A stretch of 43,746 bases of DNA from Candidatus Micrarchaeaceae archaeon (GTDB taxonomy: Archaea; Micrarchaeota; Micrarchaeia; Micrarchaeales; Micrarchaeaceae): NCBI GenBank assembly GCA_027310755.1, contig DAIDAE010000003.1:1-43746 (forward strand), read 5' to 3'. Below, piece after piece: positions 8,223 through 16,296 of the stretch. The notes under the pieces are model-generated. The model was not told where the DNA came from. It saw nothing but the letters and a program-made list of their open reading frames with translations, and made no database searches. Position 1 is the first letter of the stretch, and every line of letters begins with the position of its first letter. A program made the position numbers and the translations under genes.

Positions 8223-8669
8223 ATGGATCGCATAGATATTCGAAAGGCAAGAAATTCTGACTTTAGTCTCATAGAAAATTACACCAATAATAATGGCGAC
8301 AGCCCATGGGATCCATTTTGTTCTGCAAAGAAGATGAAAACAATACCAAGGAATGGTTTCTTAGTTGCATTCTCTGGGACGGAGTTCGCGGGCTTCTTGT
8401 ACTGGTTTAAGGGAAGCAAACCCTGGTTTGACAAAAATGTAGATACATATGCCCACATATTAGAGGTACAAGTAGCCGAAACCTTCAGGGGCAAAGGCGT
8501 AGGAACTGAATTATTGAAAGCATGATTAAATGAAATAAAAAAGATAGGGATTAAAGCAGTATACATAGATACGATTGAAGATAATAGACCAGCGAGGCAC
8601 ATGCATGAAAAGAATGGCTTTAGAACAGTCAGGCGAACTTTGCACTATAAACTTTCTCACAAAAAGTAG
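8223..8669 (+). pseudogene. GNAT family N-acetyltransferase interrupted by an in-frame TGA
   Basis: ILEVQVAETFRGKGVGTELLKA*LNEIKKIGIKAVYIDTIEDNRPARHMHEKNGFRTVRRTLHYKL; TGA at 8523-8525, same frame continues to TAG at 8667. Confidence 0.8.
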
Positions 8670-8725
8670 TCGAACTTCAAAGCCAAAGTAATATAAATTT
8701 AAATGCACAGAAATATACTGAGAAT

Positions 8726-8959
8726 ATGGAGATGGAAGTATACGGGTTTAAGGCCCAGGTAACAGTGAGCGAAAAGACTTATTCTGGCGAGATAGGAGAT
8801 TTACACATAATCACACAGGCGAAGACACTTAAGCAGCTTAAAGCCAGGTTGGAAGAGGCGGTTGAACTTACCTTAGACAGTATAGTGAAGAACCCCAAAG
8901 AAGTAAAACACTACCCATCAGTTTCTAGAAAGCTGGGATTGAAAGTCGTTTACGCTTAA
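8726..8959 (+). CDS. hicB: HicB-like antitoxin (UPF0150 type)
   Basis: VSEKTYSGEIGDLHIITQAKTLKQLKARLEEAVELTLDSI; directly upstream of a HicA-like gene. Confidence 0.75.
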   Translation: MEMEVYGFKAQVTVSEKTYSGEIGDLHIITQAKTLKQLKARLEEAVELTLDSIVKNPKEVKHYPSVSRKLGLKVVYA

Positions 8960-8983
8960 TTAATATTTCGAACAAGTGTTGGC

Positions 8984-9202
8984 ATGCCTAAACGACCTAG
9001 GTACATGGACATAGCACGGATTCTAATCAAATATTATGGCTATCTAGCTAAGAGCAGAAAGGGCAGGCACGTATGGCTCATAGATTCAAATGGTCACAGG
9101 GTGACTATCCTAGCTACTAATGAACAAGTAAATATGCATAATTATAAGTCGATACTAAAACAGACAGAATTGAATGAAGAAGACATAGAAAAATACCTGT
9201 AA
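8984..9202 (+). CDS. hicA: HicA-like toxin (mRNA interferase)
   Basis: GRHVWLIDSNGHRVTILA...MHNYKSILKQTELNEEDIEKYL fits the HicA G-S/R-H ... LRSILKQAGLS pattern. Confidence 0.8.
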   Translation: MPKRPRYMDIARILIKYYGYLAKSRKGRHVWLIDSNGHRVTILATNEQVNMHNYKSILKQTELNEEDIEKYL

Positions 9203-9227
9203 AATAACTATAAACCTGAAATTCCGT

Positions 9228-9270
9228 AGGAGATTTGAACTCCTGTTTCAAATCTCATCGGGCCCACTTT
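9228..9270. repeat. Direct repeat copy 2 of tRNA-Ile 3' end, preceded by an inverted T-arm-like sequence
   Basis: AGGAGATTTGAACTCCTGTTTCAAATCTCATCGGGCCCACTTT; GAGATTTGAA/TTCAAATCTC is a perfect inverted repeat. Confidence 0.85.
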
Positions 9271-9317
9271 TTGAAGACAAAAGGGGAGCTTTTGTTATCT
9301 TCCGACGACAAAATATG

Positions 9318-9356
9318 TAGGAGATTTGAATTTCTATTCCAAATCTCATTGGGCCT
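9318..9356. repeat. Degenerate copy 3 of the same element
   Basis: TAGGAGATTTGAATTTCTATTCCAAATCTCATTGGGCCT. Confidence 0.75.
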
Positions 9357-9373
9357 GCCGGCGCTTATCGCGA

Positions 9374-10183
9374 TCAGCACACGTAGTTTTCTGTGAGATT
9401 CGCTACTCCAACCCCGGTATATATCGAAGTCACATTCTCGTAACAGGTACCCTTCGTGTCATACTGGCCGTTCCAATTCACTGTAACATTGTATGTGTTC
9501 AAATTTGGCACGGATGCATTGTAAATGTATTGATGAGAGGTCTGGTTTGGGTTCGTCTGGCTGGTAATGTTGTAGGTGATGATATTGCCTACGAATTTCA
9601 TGCCGTTTCCCGCCTTGAAGATGACCTGGGTTGGCGCTCTTAGCACCTGGCCAGACGGCGTTATATTGGGTGATAGCATCCTGACCCTTCCGCTTACATT
9701 TATTAAGCCGTTCGGCAGCGTAAAGTTCAGGTTGTATGTGGTATTTGTCTGATTTACTAGCCCGAGATCGAATTGCCATACCGCCGGTTTTACTGGTACA
9801 AATCCCTTCTGCCACGGATATTGCCCCGCCCAGAATACCACCACGTCATATGTATTAAGATTCGGCAGGCTTATCGCGTATGATGCAGGTCCGATTATGT
9901 TGGTTGAATAAGTCCGGTTCGGATTTGCCCTGTAAAATGAAATGCTGATAGGATGCATGCCGGATCCGGATACATTTATTTTTCCAGAAACGGTAATGTT
10001 GGCTTCGTGAATGAGGGTTGTTGTGCTATTGCCGGAAGAACCCGCGGTTGTTGTGCTGTTCTTTTGCAATATGAGTGTTGTGCTGGTAGGATTCGCCTGG
10101 TGTGCGGCTCCGCCACTGGAGAAATAGACCGCTCCGAACAGCACCAGCACCACAAATAATGCCAGCGTGGCAATGATCTTCAT
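9374..10183 (-). CDS. Secreted/membrane-anchored Thr/Ser/Asn-rich protein with two related beta domains
   Basis: N-terminal TM (MKIIATLALFVVLVLFGAVYF), low-complexity NSTTT linker, repeated pattern PNLNTYDVVVFWAGQYPW / PNLNTYNVTVNWNGQYDT. Confidence 0.65.
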   Translation of the reverse strand: MKIIATLALFVVLVLFGAVYFSSGGAAHQANPTSTTLILQKNSTTTAGSSGNSTTTLIHEANITVSGKINVSGSGMHPISISFYRANPNRTYSTNIIGPASYAISLPNLNTYDVVVFWAGQYPWQKGFVPVKPAVWQFDLGLVNQTNTTYNLNFTLPNGLINVSGRVRMLSPNITPSGQVLRAPTQVIFKAGNGMKFVGNIITYNITSQTNPNQTSHQYIYNASVPNLNTYNVTVNWNGQYDTKGTCYENVTSIYTGVGVANLTENYVC

Positions 10184-10345
10184 CGGTGGAAGGTCCATTC
10201 GATCGCCAATTCTTTATCTCTTTGAGCATAAAGGTTTTTAATTCCCATTCCCTCTTCATATTGTTTTTTGTCCGTGCTGAGCAAGTATTTATAGGAATGT
10301 TTGCAATTGACTATATGCTGTTTTAAATTTAAGAGTTGCTCCCAC

Positions 10346-11269
10346 ATGGATGAAAGAGTTGTGCTACTTGGAATGGCCATCATGGTGTTTATGCTGGTTT
10401 TTGCAGCGGATGGCGCCGCCAGCGGCACTGCAATGGCAAATGCCACAATTATAAATGGTACCTCTGGTGTTGCAGTGGCAAATTCCGCTACCGCGTCAAA
10501 TTACGTCCAGCCCGAGGTGTTGAACGCTAGCAATCAAAGCATAATGCTCGCGGGCAACATTACAATTGGCAAAGTCGGCGCAGATTATTTTCATAAGTAT
10601 ATGTCATTTAGGGACGGATACACGTACCTCTACCAGAATGGAACAAACCTTACGGTGGTTTTTTTCACATACAACATTCCGTTTATCAATGGCACTGCCA
10701 CCACCGGCGTTCTTGCTGGAGGACCTGTTATAAACAGCCTTGGAACGGTCGTGCTGTTCGACAATGGAAATCTTATAAACTATATCGGACCTGCCGCCCC
10801 ATACGTGGTGAATACGTCCACATCGGTGGCTTTCTCCGTGGCCAAGCAATTCGGATTGCAAAACGTAACCGGCAGTTATATAACTGCAGTCTGGAGCAAC
10901 AGCACAACGTACAACTCCACCGCGGGTTACAGGTTAAGCTGGGCGGTATTTGAGATGCAACTGCCGTCCAACGGCTTCCCTGATGGGAAGATAGTTGGGG
11001 TTTATGTTGATATAGGCAGGCCGGCGGTTTTAGGGGAATTTGTTTACAATCCGGCGATACTGAAGTCCCAGCCTGGCATAAACCTGAATAAAAATATAAT
11101 TGGCAACTTTACGGCATTCCAGCTCGGAAATAATGTTTCCGGCAATAACGGCGCAGTCACATCCACATTTACTGGAGCGAGCCTGTCCCAGCAATCGGTC
11201 GTGGAATATGGGATAGCTATGCTATTCATATTCCTATTCATAATCTACGCCGTAAGGAGACGTAGCTGA
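10346..11269 (+). CDS. Surface protein with N-terminal signal and C-terminal TM anchor
   Basis: Start MDERVVLLGMAIMVFMLVFA; C-terminus YGIAMLFIFLFIIYAVRRRS; many N-X-S/T sequons. Confidence 0.65.
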   Translation: MDERVVLLGMAIMVFMLVFAADGAASGTAMANATIINGTSGVAVANSATASNYVQPEVLNASNQSIMLAGNITIGKVGADYFHKYMSFRDGYTYLYQNGTNLTVVFFTYNIPFINGTATTGVLAGGPVINSLGTVVLFDNGNLINYIGPAAPYVVNTSTSVAFSVAKQFGLQNVTGSYITAVWSNSTTYNSTAGYRLSWAVFEMQLPSNGFPDGKIVGVYVDIGRPAVLGEFVYNPAILKSQPGINLNKNIIGNFTAFQLGNNVSGNNGAVTSTFTGASLSQQSVVEYGIAMLFIFLFIIYAVRRRS

Positions 11270-11854
11270 TCAGACAATATTCTCAACGGCGAGCTGCAGC
11301 GCGTTTTTGAGAATATTCTTTTCCTCATTTGTGAATGTGCCTCCCCTGAACATTTTGCTGTTGACCAGGAATCTTAGGGAGCTGGTTCGGTGCGTGTTGT
11401 TTCCGTTGGCCGTCTTCGCGAGTATTATTGATGGGTCTGTGTCCTTTATCCGCATGCTTACATCATCAAACCACTGCTCGAAGACCGTCCCGTACTCCAG
11501 CAGGGTGGTTATGTGTTCCACAGTGAGCATGAATTTCCTTGCCGATTCTATCCTTTGGATGTCCTCCGAAGTAAGCCTCTTAGAAGATTCCAGCTGGTTT
11601 ATCTGCACGGTCATAGCCCTCAGTATGGCGGGCTTTTCCTCCATAAGATGTCTTATTAAGAAGAGACCCTGTTCCATCTCCCCACTCTTTTCAATCTCCA
11701 TGGGCACGAACGACCCGTTTATCGCCATGCGCTTGGATTCTATCTCCTTGTAGAGCAGGTCTATCGCTTCCTCTACCAATACGTTCTTCGCCTTTATCAC
11801 CAGCGCCTGCGCAGTCATCCACGCCGGCACACGATCCGAAGAATCCATATTCAT
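11270..11854 (-). CDS. Hypothetical helical protein
   Basis: Long ORF with coding-like composition; no recognised motif. Confidence 0.6.
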   Translation of the reverse strand: MNMDSSDRVPAWMTAQALVIKAKNVLVEEAIDLLYKEIESKRMAINGSFVPMEIEKSGEMEQGLFLIRHLMEEKPAILRAMTVQINQLESSKRLTSEDIQRIESARKFMLTVEHITTLLEYGTVFEQWFDDVSMRIKDTDPSIILAKTANGNNTHRTSSLRFLVNSKMFRGGTFTNEEKNILKNALQLAVENIV

Positions 11855-11901
11855 TCAAATACCCTATCAATATTTTGTTGCGAAAAGAATTAAGAATAAA
11901 A

Positions 11902-12666
11902 CTATATTTTCATCCTCTTGAAAGCCCAGGTCCCGATTAATATCATTATTATGTCAAATGCGACAATGACAGCAAGATCCGTCAGCAAACCAAACGTGCC
12001 GGCCCCCAATATCACTGTTCTGAGTCCGTCCACCGCATAGCTCACCGGGTTAACTACAACGAAGGAATACAACCATGCCGGAAGGTTTTTTATGGGGAAT
12101 AATGCCCCGCTCAGGAAGAAAAGGGGGAATATGACAAAGCTCGATATGAGCCCAAATCCCTCCGGGCTGTCCATGAGAGAGCCAATCGTAAGCCCCAGGC
12201 TTATGATAGCCACCATCAGCAGCGCGACTATGACCAGACTCATTATTGCGGAAAAGAGCGTGAAGTGAATCCCAAAAAACAGCGAGCCAAGAATCATTAG
12301 CAGTATTATCTGCACCGTCCCGTCCGTGGCACCGCCGAGAACTTTTCCGAAGAATATCGTGGTCCTGCTGAGCGGTGATACAAGAACCTCCTTGAGCAGG
12401 TCGACCCTTTTGTCCATGATTATGTATAGACCGAAGAAAAGTGAGCCAAAAAGCACCGTCATGCAGAGTATCCCCGGGTATATGAATTGCTGGTAGTTTA
12501 CGCCGGCGGGCACTCCGGTCAGAGAAATTACCGATCCAAGACCGGTGCCGAATATCACCAGCCACATAAGAGGCTGGACAAGCGACGAGATGACCCTCGA
12601 AGTCTCCCTGGTAAAGACCTTGAATTCCCTGTACCACAAAGCATACAATCCACTAAATTCGCTCAT
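11902..12666 (-). CDS. ABC-2 type transporter permease
   Basis: Six-TM profile; FVIFPLFFLSGALFPIKNLPAWLYSFVVVNPVSYAVDGLR is an ABC2 signature. Confidence 0.9.
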   Translation of the reverse strand: MSEFSGLYALWYREFKVFTRETSRVISSLVQPLMWLVIFGTGLGSVISLTGVPAGVNYQQFIYPGILCMTVLFGSLFFGLYIIMDKRVDLLKEVLVSPLSRTTIFFGKVLGGATDGTVQIILLMILGSLFFGIHFTLFSAIMSLVIVALLMVAIISLGLTIGSLMDSPEGFGLISSFVIFPLFFLSGALFPIKNLPAWLYSFVVVNPVSYAVDGLRTVILGAGTFGLLTDLAVIVAFDIIMILIGTWAFKRMKI

Positions 12667-12670
12667 AAAG

Positions 12671-13636
12671 TCACCTACCGCCCTGATTACTGTGCATCAT
12701 CCTTTCGAAATAGCCGCCCTCCCCTCCCTCTTCTCGCATTTCGCTTCCGGTGAAATGCAGGAACACATCGTTGAGCGTGGGTTTTCTCGTCTCCACGCTT
12801 TCCACAATCCCTATTCTCTTGAGTATCTCCTGCAAATGCCTTCCGGAGTCATCAACGGTCATTGTCACAAAGCCGCCTTCCTGCTTTACATTTTTCACAT
12901 ATTTCAGCTTTTTAATGCCATCGAGCCTTGGTTTGTTGTTCACTTTCAGCCGTACAACATCCCCTCCGAGCCTGTCCTTGAGTTTTTGTGGTGTGTCGAG
13001 CGCAGCGATCTTTCCACGGTCTATTATTGCTACCCTATCGCACAACGAATCCGCCTCATCCATATAGTGTGTGGTGATGATGACCGTGACTTTTTTTTCC
13101 TGGGAAAGCTTCTTAATGTAGGTCCATAGGTGCTCCCTGGTCTGTGGGTCAAGCCCAAGCGTAGGCTCGTCAAGGAAGAGGATCTTTGGTTCGTGCAGCA
13201 GCCCCCTCGCGAGCTCCAACCTCCTTCGCATTCCGCCACTGTACTTTTTCATGCGCTCGTGCTGTCTTTCGGTCAGGTCAACAAGCTTGAGCACGTCGTC
13301 CATCTTCTGGTTGATATTTTTCATATCCACGCCGTACATAAGCGCATGCAAATAGAGATTCTCCCTGCCCGTCAGCATGTCATCAGAGCTGGGATCCTGA
13401 AATACAAAACCTATGCTGTGCCGCACCGCGCTCGGCTGCTTCCTTACATCAAAGCCCGCAACGGTCGCATGGCCTTCGGTCGGAATGACCAGTGTGGCCA
13501 ACATGGAAAGGGTCGTGGTCTTTCCGGCCCCGTTCGGCCCCAGGAGCCCGAATATCTCCCCCTCCTCTATCTTCAGGTTGAGCTTGTTGACCGCGGTCAG
13601 CCTGTCAAACCTTTTTGTGAGGTTTTTGGTTTCTAT
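12671..13636 (-). CDS. ABC transporter ATP-binding protein (DrrA-like)
   Basis: Walker A GPNGAGKTT, signature YSGGMRRRLELARG, Walker B ILFLDEPTLGLD. Start taken at MIETKNLTKRF. Confidence 0.93.
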   Translation of the reverse strand: METKNLTKRFDRLTAVNKLNLKIEEGEIFGLLGPNGAGKTTTLSMLATLVIPTEGHATVAGFDVRKQPSAVRHSIGFVFQDPSSDDMLTGRENLYLHALMYGVDMKNINQKMDDVLKLVDLTERQHERMKKYSGGMRRRLELARGLLHEPKILFLDEPTLGLDPQTREHLWTYIKKLSQEKKVTVIITTHYMDEADSLCDRVAIIDRGKIAALDTPQKLKDRLGGDVVRLKVNNKPRLDGIKKLKYVKNVKQEGGFVTMTVDDSGRHLQEILKRIGIVESVETRKPTLNDVFLHFTGSEMREEGGEGGYFERMMHSNQGGR

Positions 13637-13675
13637 CATTGTCAAGGTCAAACGCCCCCTTCCCAAAATTTCCCA

Positions 13676-13753
13676 TTAATTCAAGCATGCCCATAGGATT
13701 GCCAGCACGGCGAAGCCGATGGCCATATCTACACCATCCTTTAGGGATCTCAT
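13676..13753 (-). CDS. Putative 25-aa single-TM microprotein
   Basis: MRSLKDGVDMAIGFAVLAILWACLN*; between padR-like and ABC genes on the same strand. Confidence 0.5.
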   Translation of the reverse strand: MRSLKDGVDMAIGFAVLAILWACLN

Positions 13754-13775
13754 ATGTATTCCTCATTGCCGTGCT

Positions 13776-14255
13776 TTAGAGCTTTGAAAGCCTGCTTGCC
13801 AACTTCTCTATCCTTTTTTCGTATGAGGAGAATTTAGCCTTATCGCTCCTTGCCATGTCCTCAAAATATGAGGCGTACCCCTCCATGTTCGTCAGCATCT
13901 CGTCAACCTGCCCTATCGGCCCGAATGAGCTTGTGAACTTCTTTGTCACCTCGTACCTGCCATCCTGCCTTTTCTTTAGCATGTCCTCCGTTTCGAGCGT
14001 CTCAAGCAATGGGTATATGGAACCCGGGCTCGGCTTCCACCATCCATGGCTAGCCTCGTTGAATTGGTTTATTATCTCCATGCCGTTCATCGGCTTTTCC
14101 TGGAGCAGCCTCAGTATTGCCGGCCTGAGCCAGCCGCGCTGCCCGAACTGCGCCCTCATGAATCCACGGTGCCCGAACTGATGCTTCCATGGCCCTCCTG
14201 CCTCCTGCCCGCGCTTCTCATCATATTTCTCGTTTTCCTCCTCGTTCCTTTTCAT
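13776..14255 (-). CDS. PadR family transcriptional regulator
   Basis: LRPAILRLLQEKPMNGMEIINQF...WWKPSPGSIYPLLETLETEDMLKKRQDGRYEVT. Confidence 0.93.
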   Translation of the reverse strand: MKRNEEENEKYDEKRGQEAGGPWKHQFGHRGFMRAQFGQRGWLRPAILRLLQEKPMNGMEIINQFNEASHGWWKPSPGSIYPLLETLETEDMLKKRQDGRYEVTKKFTSSFGPIGQVDEMLTNMEGYASYFEDMARSDKAKFSSYEKRIEKLASRLSKL

Positions 14256-14264
14256 AAAATCACT

Positions 14265-14300
14265 TTATATCGTTTATCCGATATCTATTATGCGATATAA
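14265..14300. promoter_or_regulatory. Candidate operator in front of the PadR-ABC operon
   Basis: TTATATCG-N20-CGATATAA ending 9 nt before the PadR start codon; TATA-like ctttatatatc lies just upstream on the minus strand. Confidence 0.7.
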
Positions 14301-14413
14301 GATATATAAAGATACCGTTTTTTATGAACCAAAAATTATGCGCGGCGCTTGCGGCGGCCGAATTCAACGGAAGGAATGCGAGTCTTTAAATAAATATGAT
14401 GTTACTTCTGCAT

Positions 14414-15910
14414 ATGGCCGTTGAAAAGTACCATATGTTTATAGATGGGAAATGGGTCGATTCTTCCTCAAAGGAGACCTCTGATATAGTCAATCCTGCA
14501 ACTGAGGAGATCATTGCAAATGTGCCCCTCGGAACCAAACAGGATGCAAGGTCCGCCATAGATGCGGCACGCAAGGCATTTGATTCCGGTGTCTGGTCTG
14601 AGAAAACCCCTGCGGAGCGTTCGTCCATACTCTGGAGGATGGCAGATGTCGTTGAAAGCAACGCACTCCGCCTCGCCCAGCTTGAATCGAGGAACGTCGG
14701 CAAGACAATAAAATATGCCAGGGATTCAGACCTGCCGTTCATCATTGACAACCTCAGGTTCTTCTCCGGCGCAATACGCAACATGGACGGGAAGGCAGCC
14801 ATGAATTATTCTGGGCTCGGACTGAGCATGATAAAGAGGGAGCCGATAGGAGTTGTTGGGGCAATTGTCCCCTGGAACTATCCCCTTTACATTGCGGTCT
14901 GGAAAATCGCCCCTGCCCTTGCCGCCGGAAATACCATTGTAATAAAGCCGGCGTCGTATACTCCGCTGACCCTGCTCGAGTTCGCAAAACTTACCGAGAA
15001 ACTCCTTCCAAAGGGGGTGCTTAACGTAGTTACCGGCCCAGGAGATGTAATAGGATCTGAGCTTGCATTATCCAGCAAGGTCGACATGGTGGCGCTTACC
15101 GGCGATGTTTCCACCGGGAAGAAGATAATGCAGATGGGATCGTCCAACCTGAAAAAAGTCCATCTTGAGCTTGGAGGCAAGGCCCCTATGGTGATACTCC
15201 CCGATGCATCGGTTGACGCGGCGACGGAGGGCGCCATAGTCAGCGCATTCTGGAACACGGCGCAGGACTGCACAGCATCAACAAGGATATATGTGCACGA
15301 GTCAATGCACGACAAGTTCGTCTCTATGCTTGTAAAGAAGGCGGGCAAGATAAGGATTGGCGATCCGAGCAAGGAGAGCACGGATATGGGATCTTTAGTA
15401 TCGGCGAGGCAGCGCGATAGGACGGAGGAGTACGTTAGATCCGGCATAAAAGAGGGGGCAAAATTGGTATTCGGAGGCCACAGGCCAAGGTCAATGAAAA
15501 AGGGATTCTATTTCGAGCCGACGATCTTTGATGGCGTGACGCAGAAAATGAGGATATGCCAGGAGGAGATATTCGGTCCAGTCCTGTCAATCATCGAGTA
15601 CAAAAATGTTGACGAGGCCGTCGAAAAGGCGAACGATGTCATCTATGGCCTTGCGGCCTCGGTGTGGGGCAGGGACGTGAATCAGACCCTGGGCGTTGCC
15701 GGCAGGCTAAAGTTCGGCGAAGTCTGGATCAACGAGCATGGAATACTTGTAAGCGAAATGCCGCACGGGGGCTTCAGGCAGAGCGGATTCGGAAAGGATC
15801 TCTCCATGTATTCGCTGGAAGATTATACACAGATAAAGCACATATACGTCGACCAGACCGGGCTGGTCAGGAAGCCCTGGTATTATGTTGTCTACGGGGA
15901 CAAGGACTAG
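14414..15910 (+). CDS. Aldehyde dehydrogenase, gamma-aminobutyraldehyde dehydrogenase-like
   Basis: MAVEKYHMFIDGKWVDSSSKETSDIVNPATEE; VVGAIVPWNYPLY; LELGGKAP; catalytic Cys in NTAQDCTASTRIYV. Confidence 0.88.
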   Translation: MAVEKYHMFIDGKWVDSSSKETSDIVNPATEEIIANVPLGTKQDARSAIDAARKAFDSGVWSEKTPAERSSILWRMADVVESNALRLAQLESRNVGKTIKYARDSDLPFIIDNLRFFSGAIRNMDGKAAMNYSGLGLSMIKREPIGVVGAIVPWNYPLYIAVWKIAPALAAGNTIVIKPASYTPLTLLEFAKLTEKLLPKGVLNVVTGPGDVIGSELALSSKVDMVALTGDVSTGKKIMQMGSSNLKKVHLELGGKAPMVILPDASVDAATEGAIVSAFWNTAQDCTASTRIYVHESMHDKFVSMLVKKAGKIRIGDPSKESTDMGSLVSARQRDRTEEYVRSGIKEGAKLVFGGHRPRSMKKGFYFEPTIFDGVTQKMRICQEEIFGPVLSIIEYKNVDEAVEKANDVIYGLAASVWGRDVNQTLGVAGRLKFGEVWINEHGILVSEMPHGGFRQSGFGKDLSMYSLEDYTQIKHIYVDQTGLVRKPWYYVVYGDKD

Positions 15911-15922
15911 GCAGCCTGCGCT

Positions 15923-16213
15923 TTATCTATATTCATTCAACGCCAGGGCCAGCCTCTTAAAATTGGGCATAAATTCCTTTGTGAAGTAGGCAAGCTCAAG
16001 CTCCCCTTCATCATTTGTTTTTACAGCCAGCTTGCCGATGCAGAGGCCCTCTTCGATATACGCCCCCCTTATCTTATCCAGCCTTACCTCTATCTTTTCT
16101 TTTGCGGCGGCTACGCTAATCCCATCCCCATCAATCTCGATGAGTTCCCTTTCGAACTTGAGATTGTGGTCCAAATCCGTCCACAATCTGATTGTGGAAT
16201 TTTTCCGTTGCAT
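15923..16213 (-). CDS. Hypothetical protein
   Basis: 96-aa ORF in the gap between two ALDH genes. Confidence 0.55.
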   Translation of the reverse strand: MQRKNSTIRLWTDLDHNLKFERELIEIDGDGISVAAAKEKIEVRLDKIRGAYIEEGLCIGKLAVKTNDEGELELAYFTKEFMPNFKRLALALNEYR

Positions 16214-16296
16214 GGCTCAACACGCATTATAGTCATCACAGGTTTTAGCCCTATTAAGATATATAAAGATTTCATACCAACTAATTCTGTGTTCCA

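Noticed and set aside
8523-8525. In-frame TGA in GNAT as selenocysteine
   Set aside because: No SECIS-like hairpin evident, the family does not use Sec, and the expected residue is ordinary (Arg-like). A nonsense mutation is simpler.
9225-9270. Complete tRNA on the minus strand, because a perfect T arm is present
   Set aside because: No matching acceptor, anticodon or D arms upstream on that strand. Only T-arm and 3'-end sequence is present.
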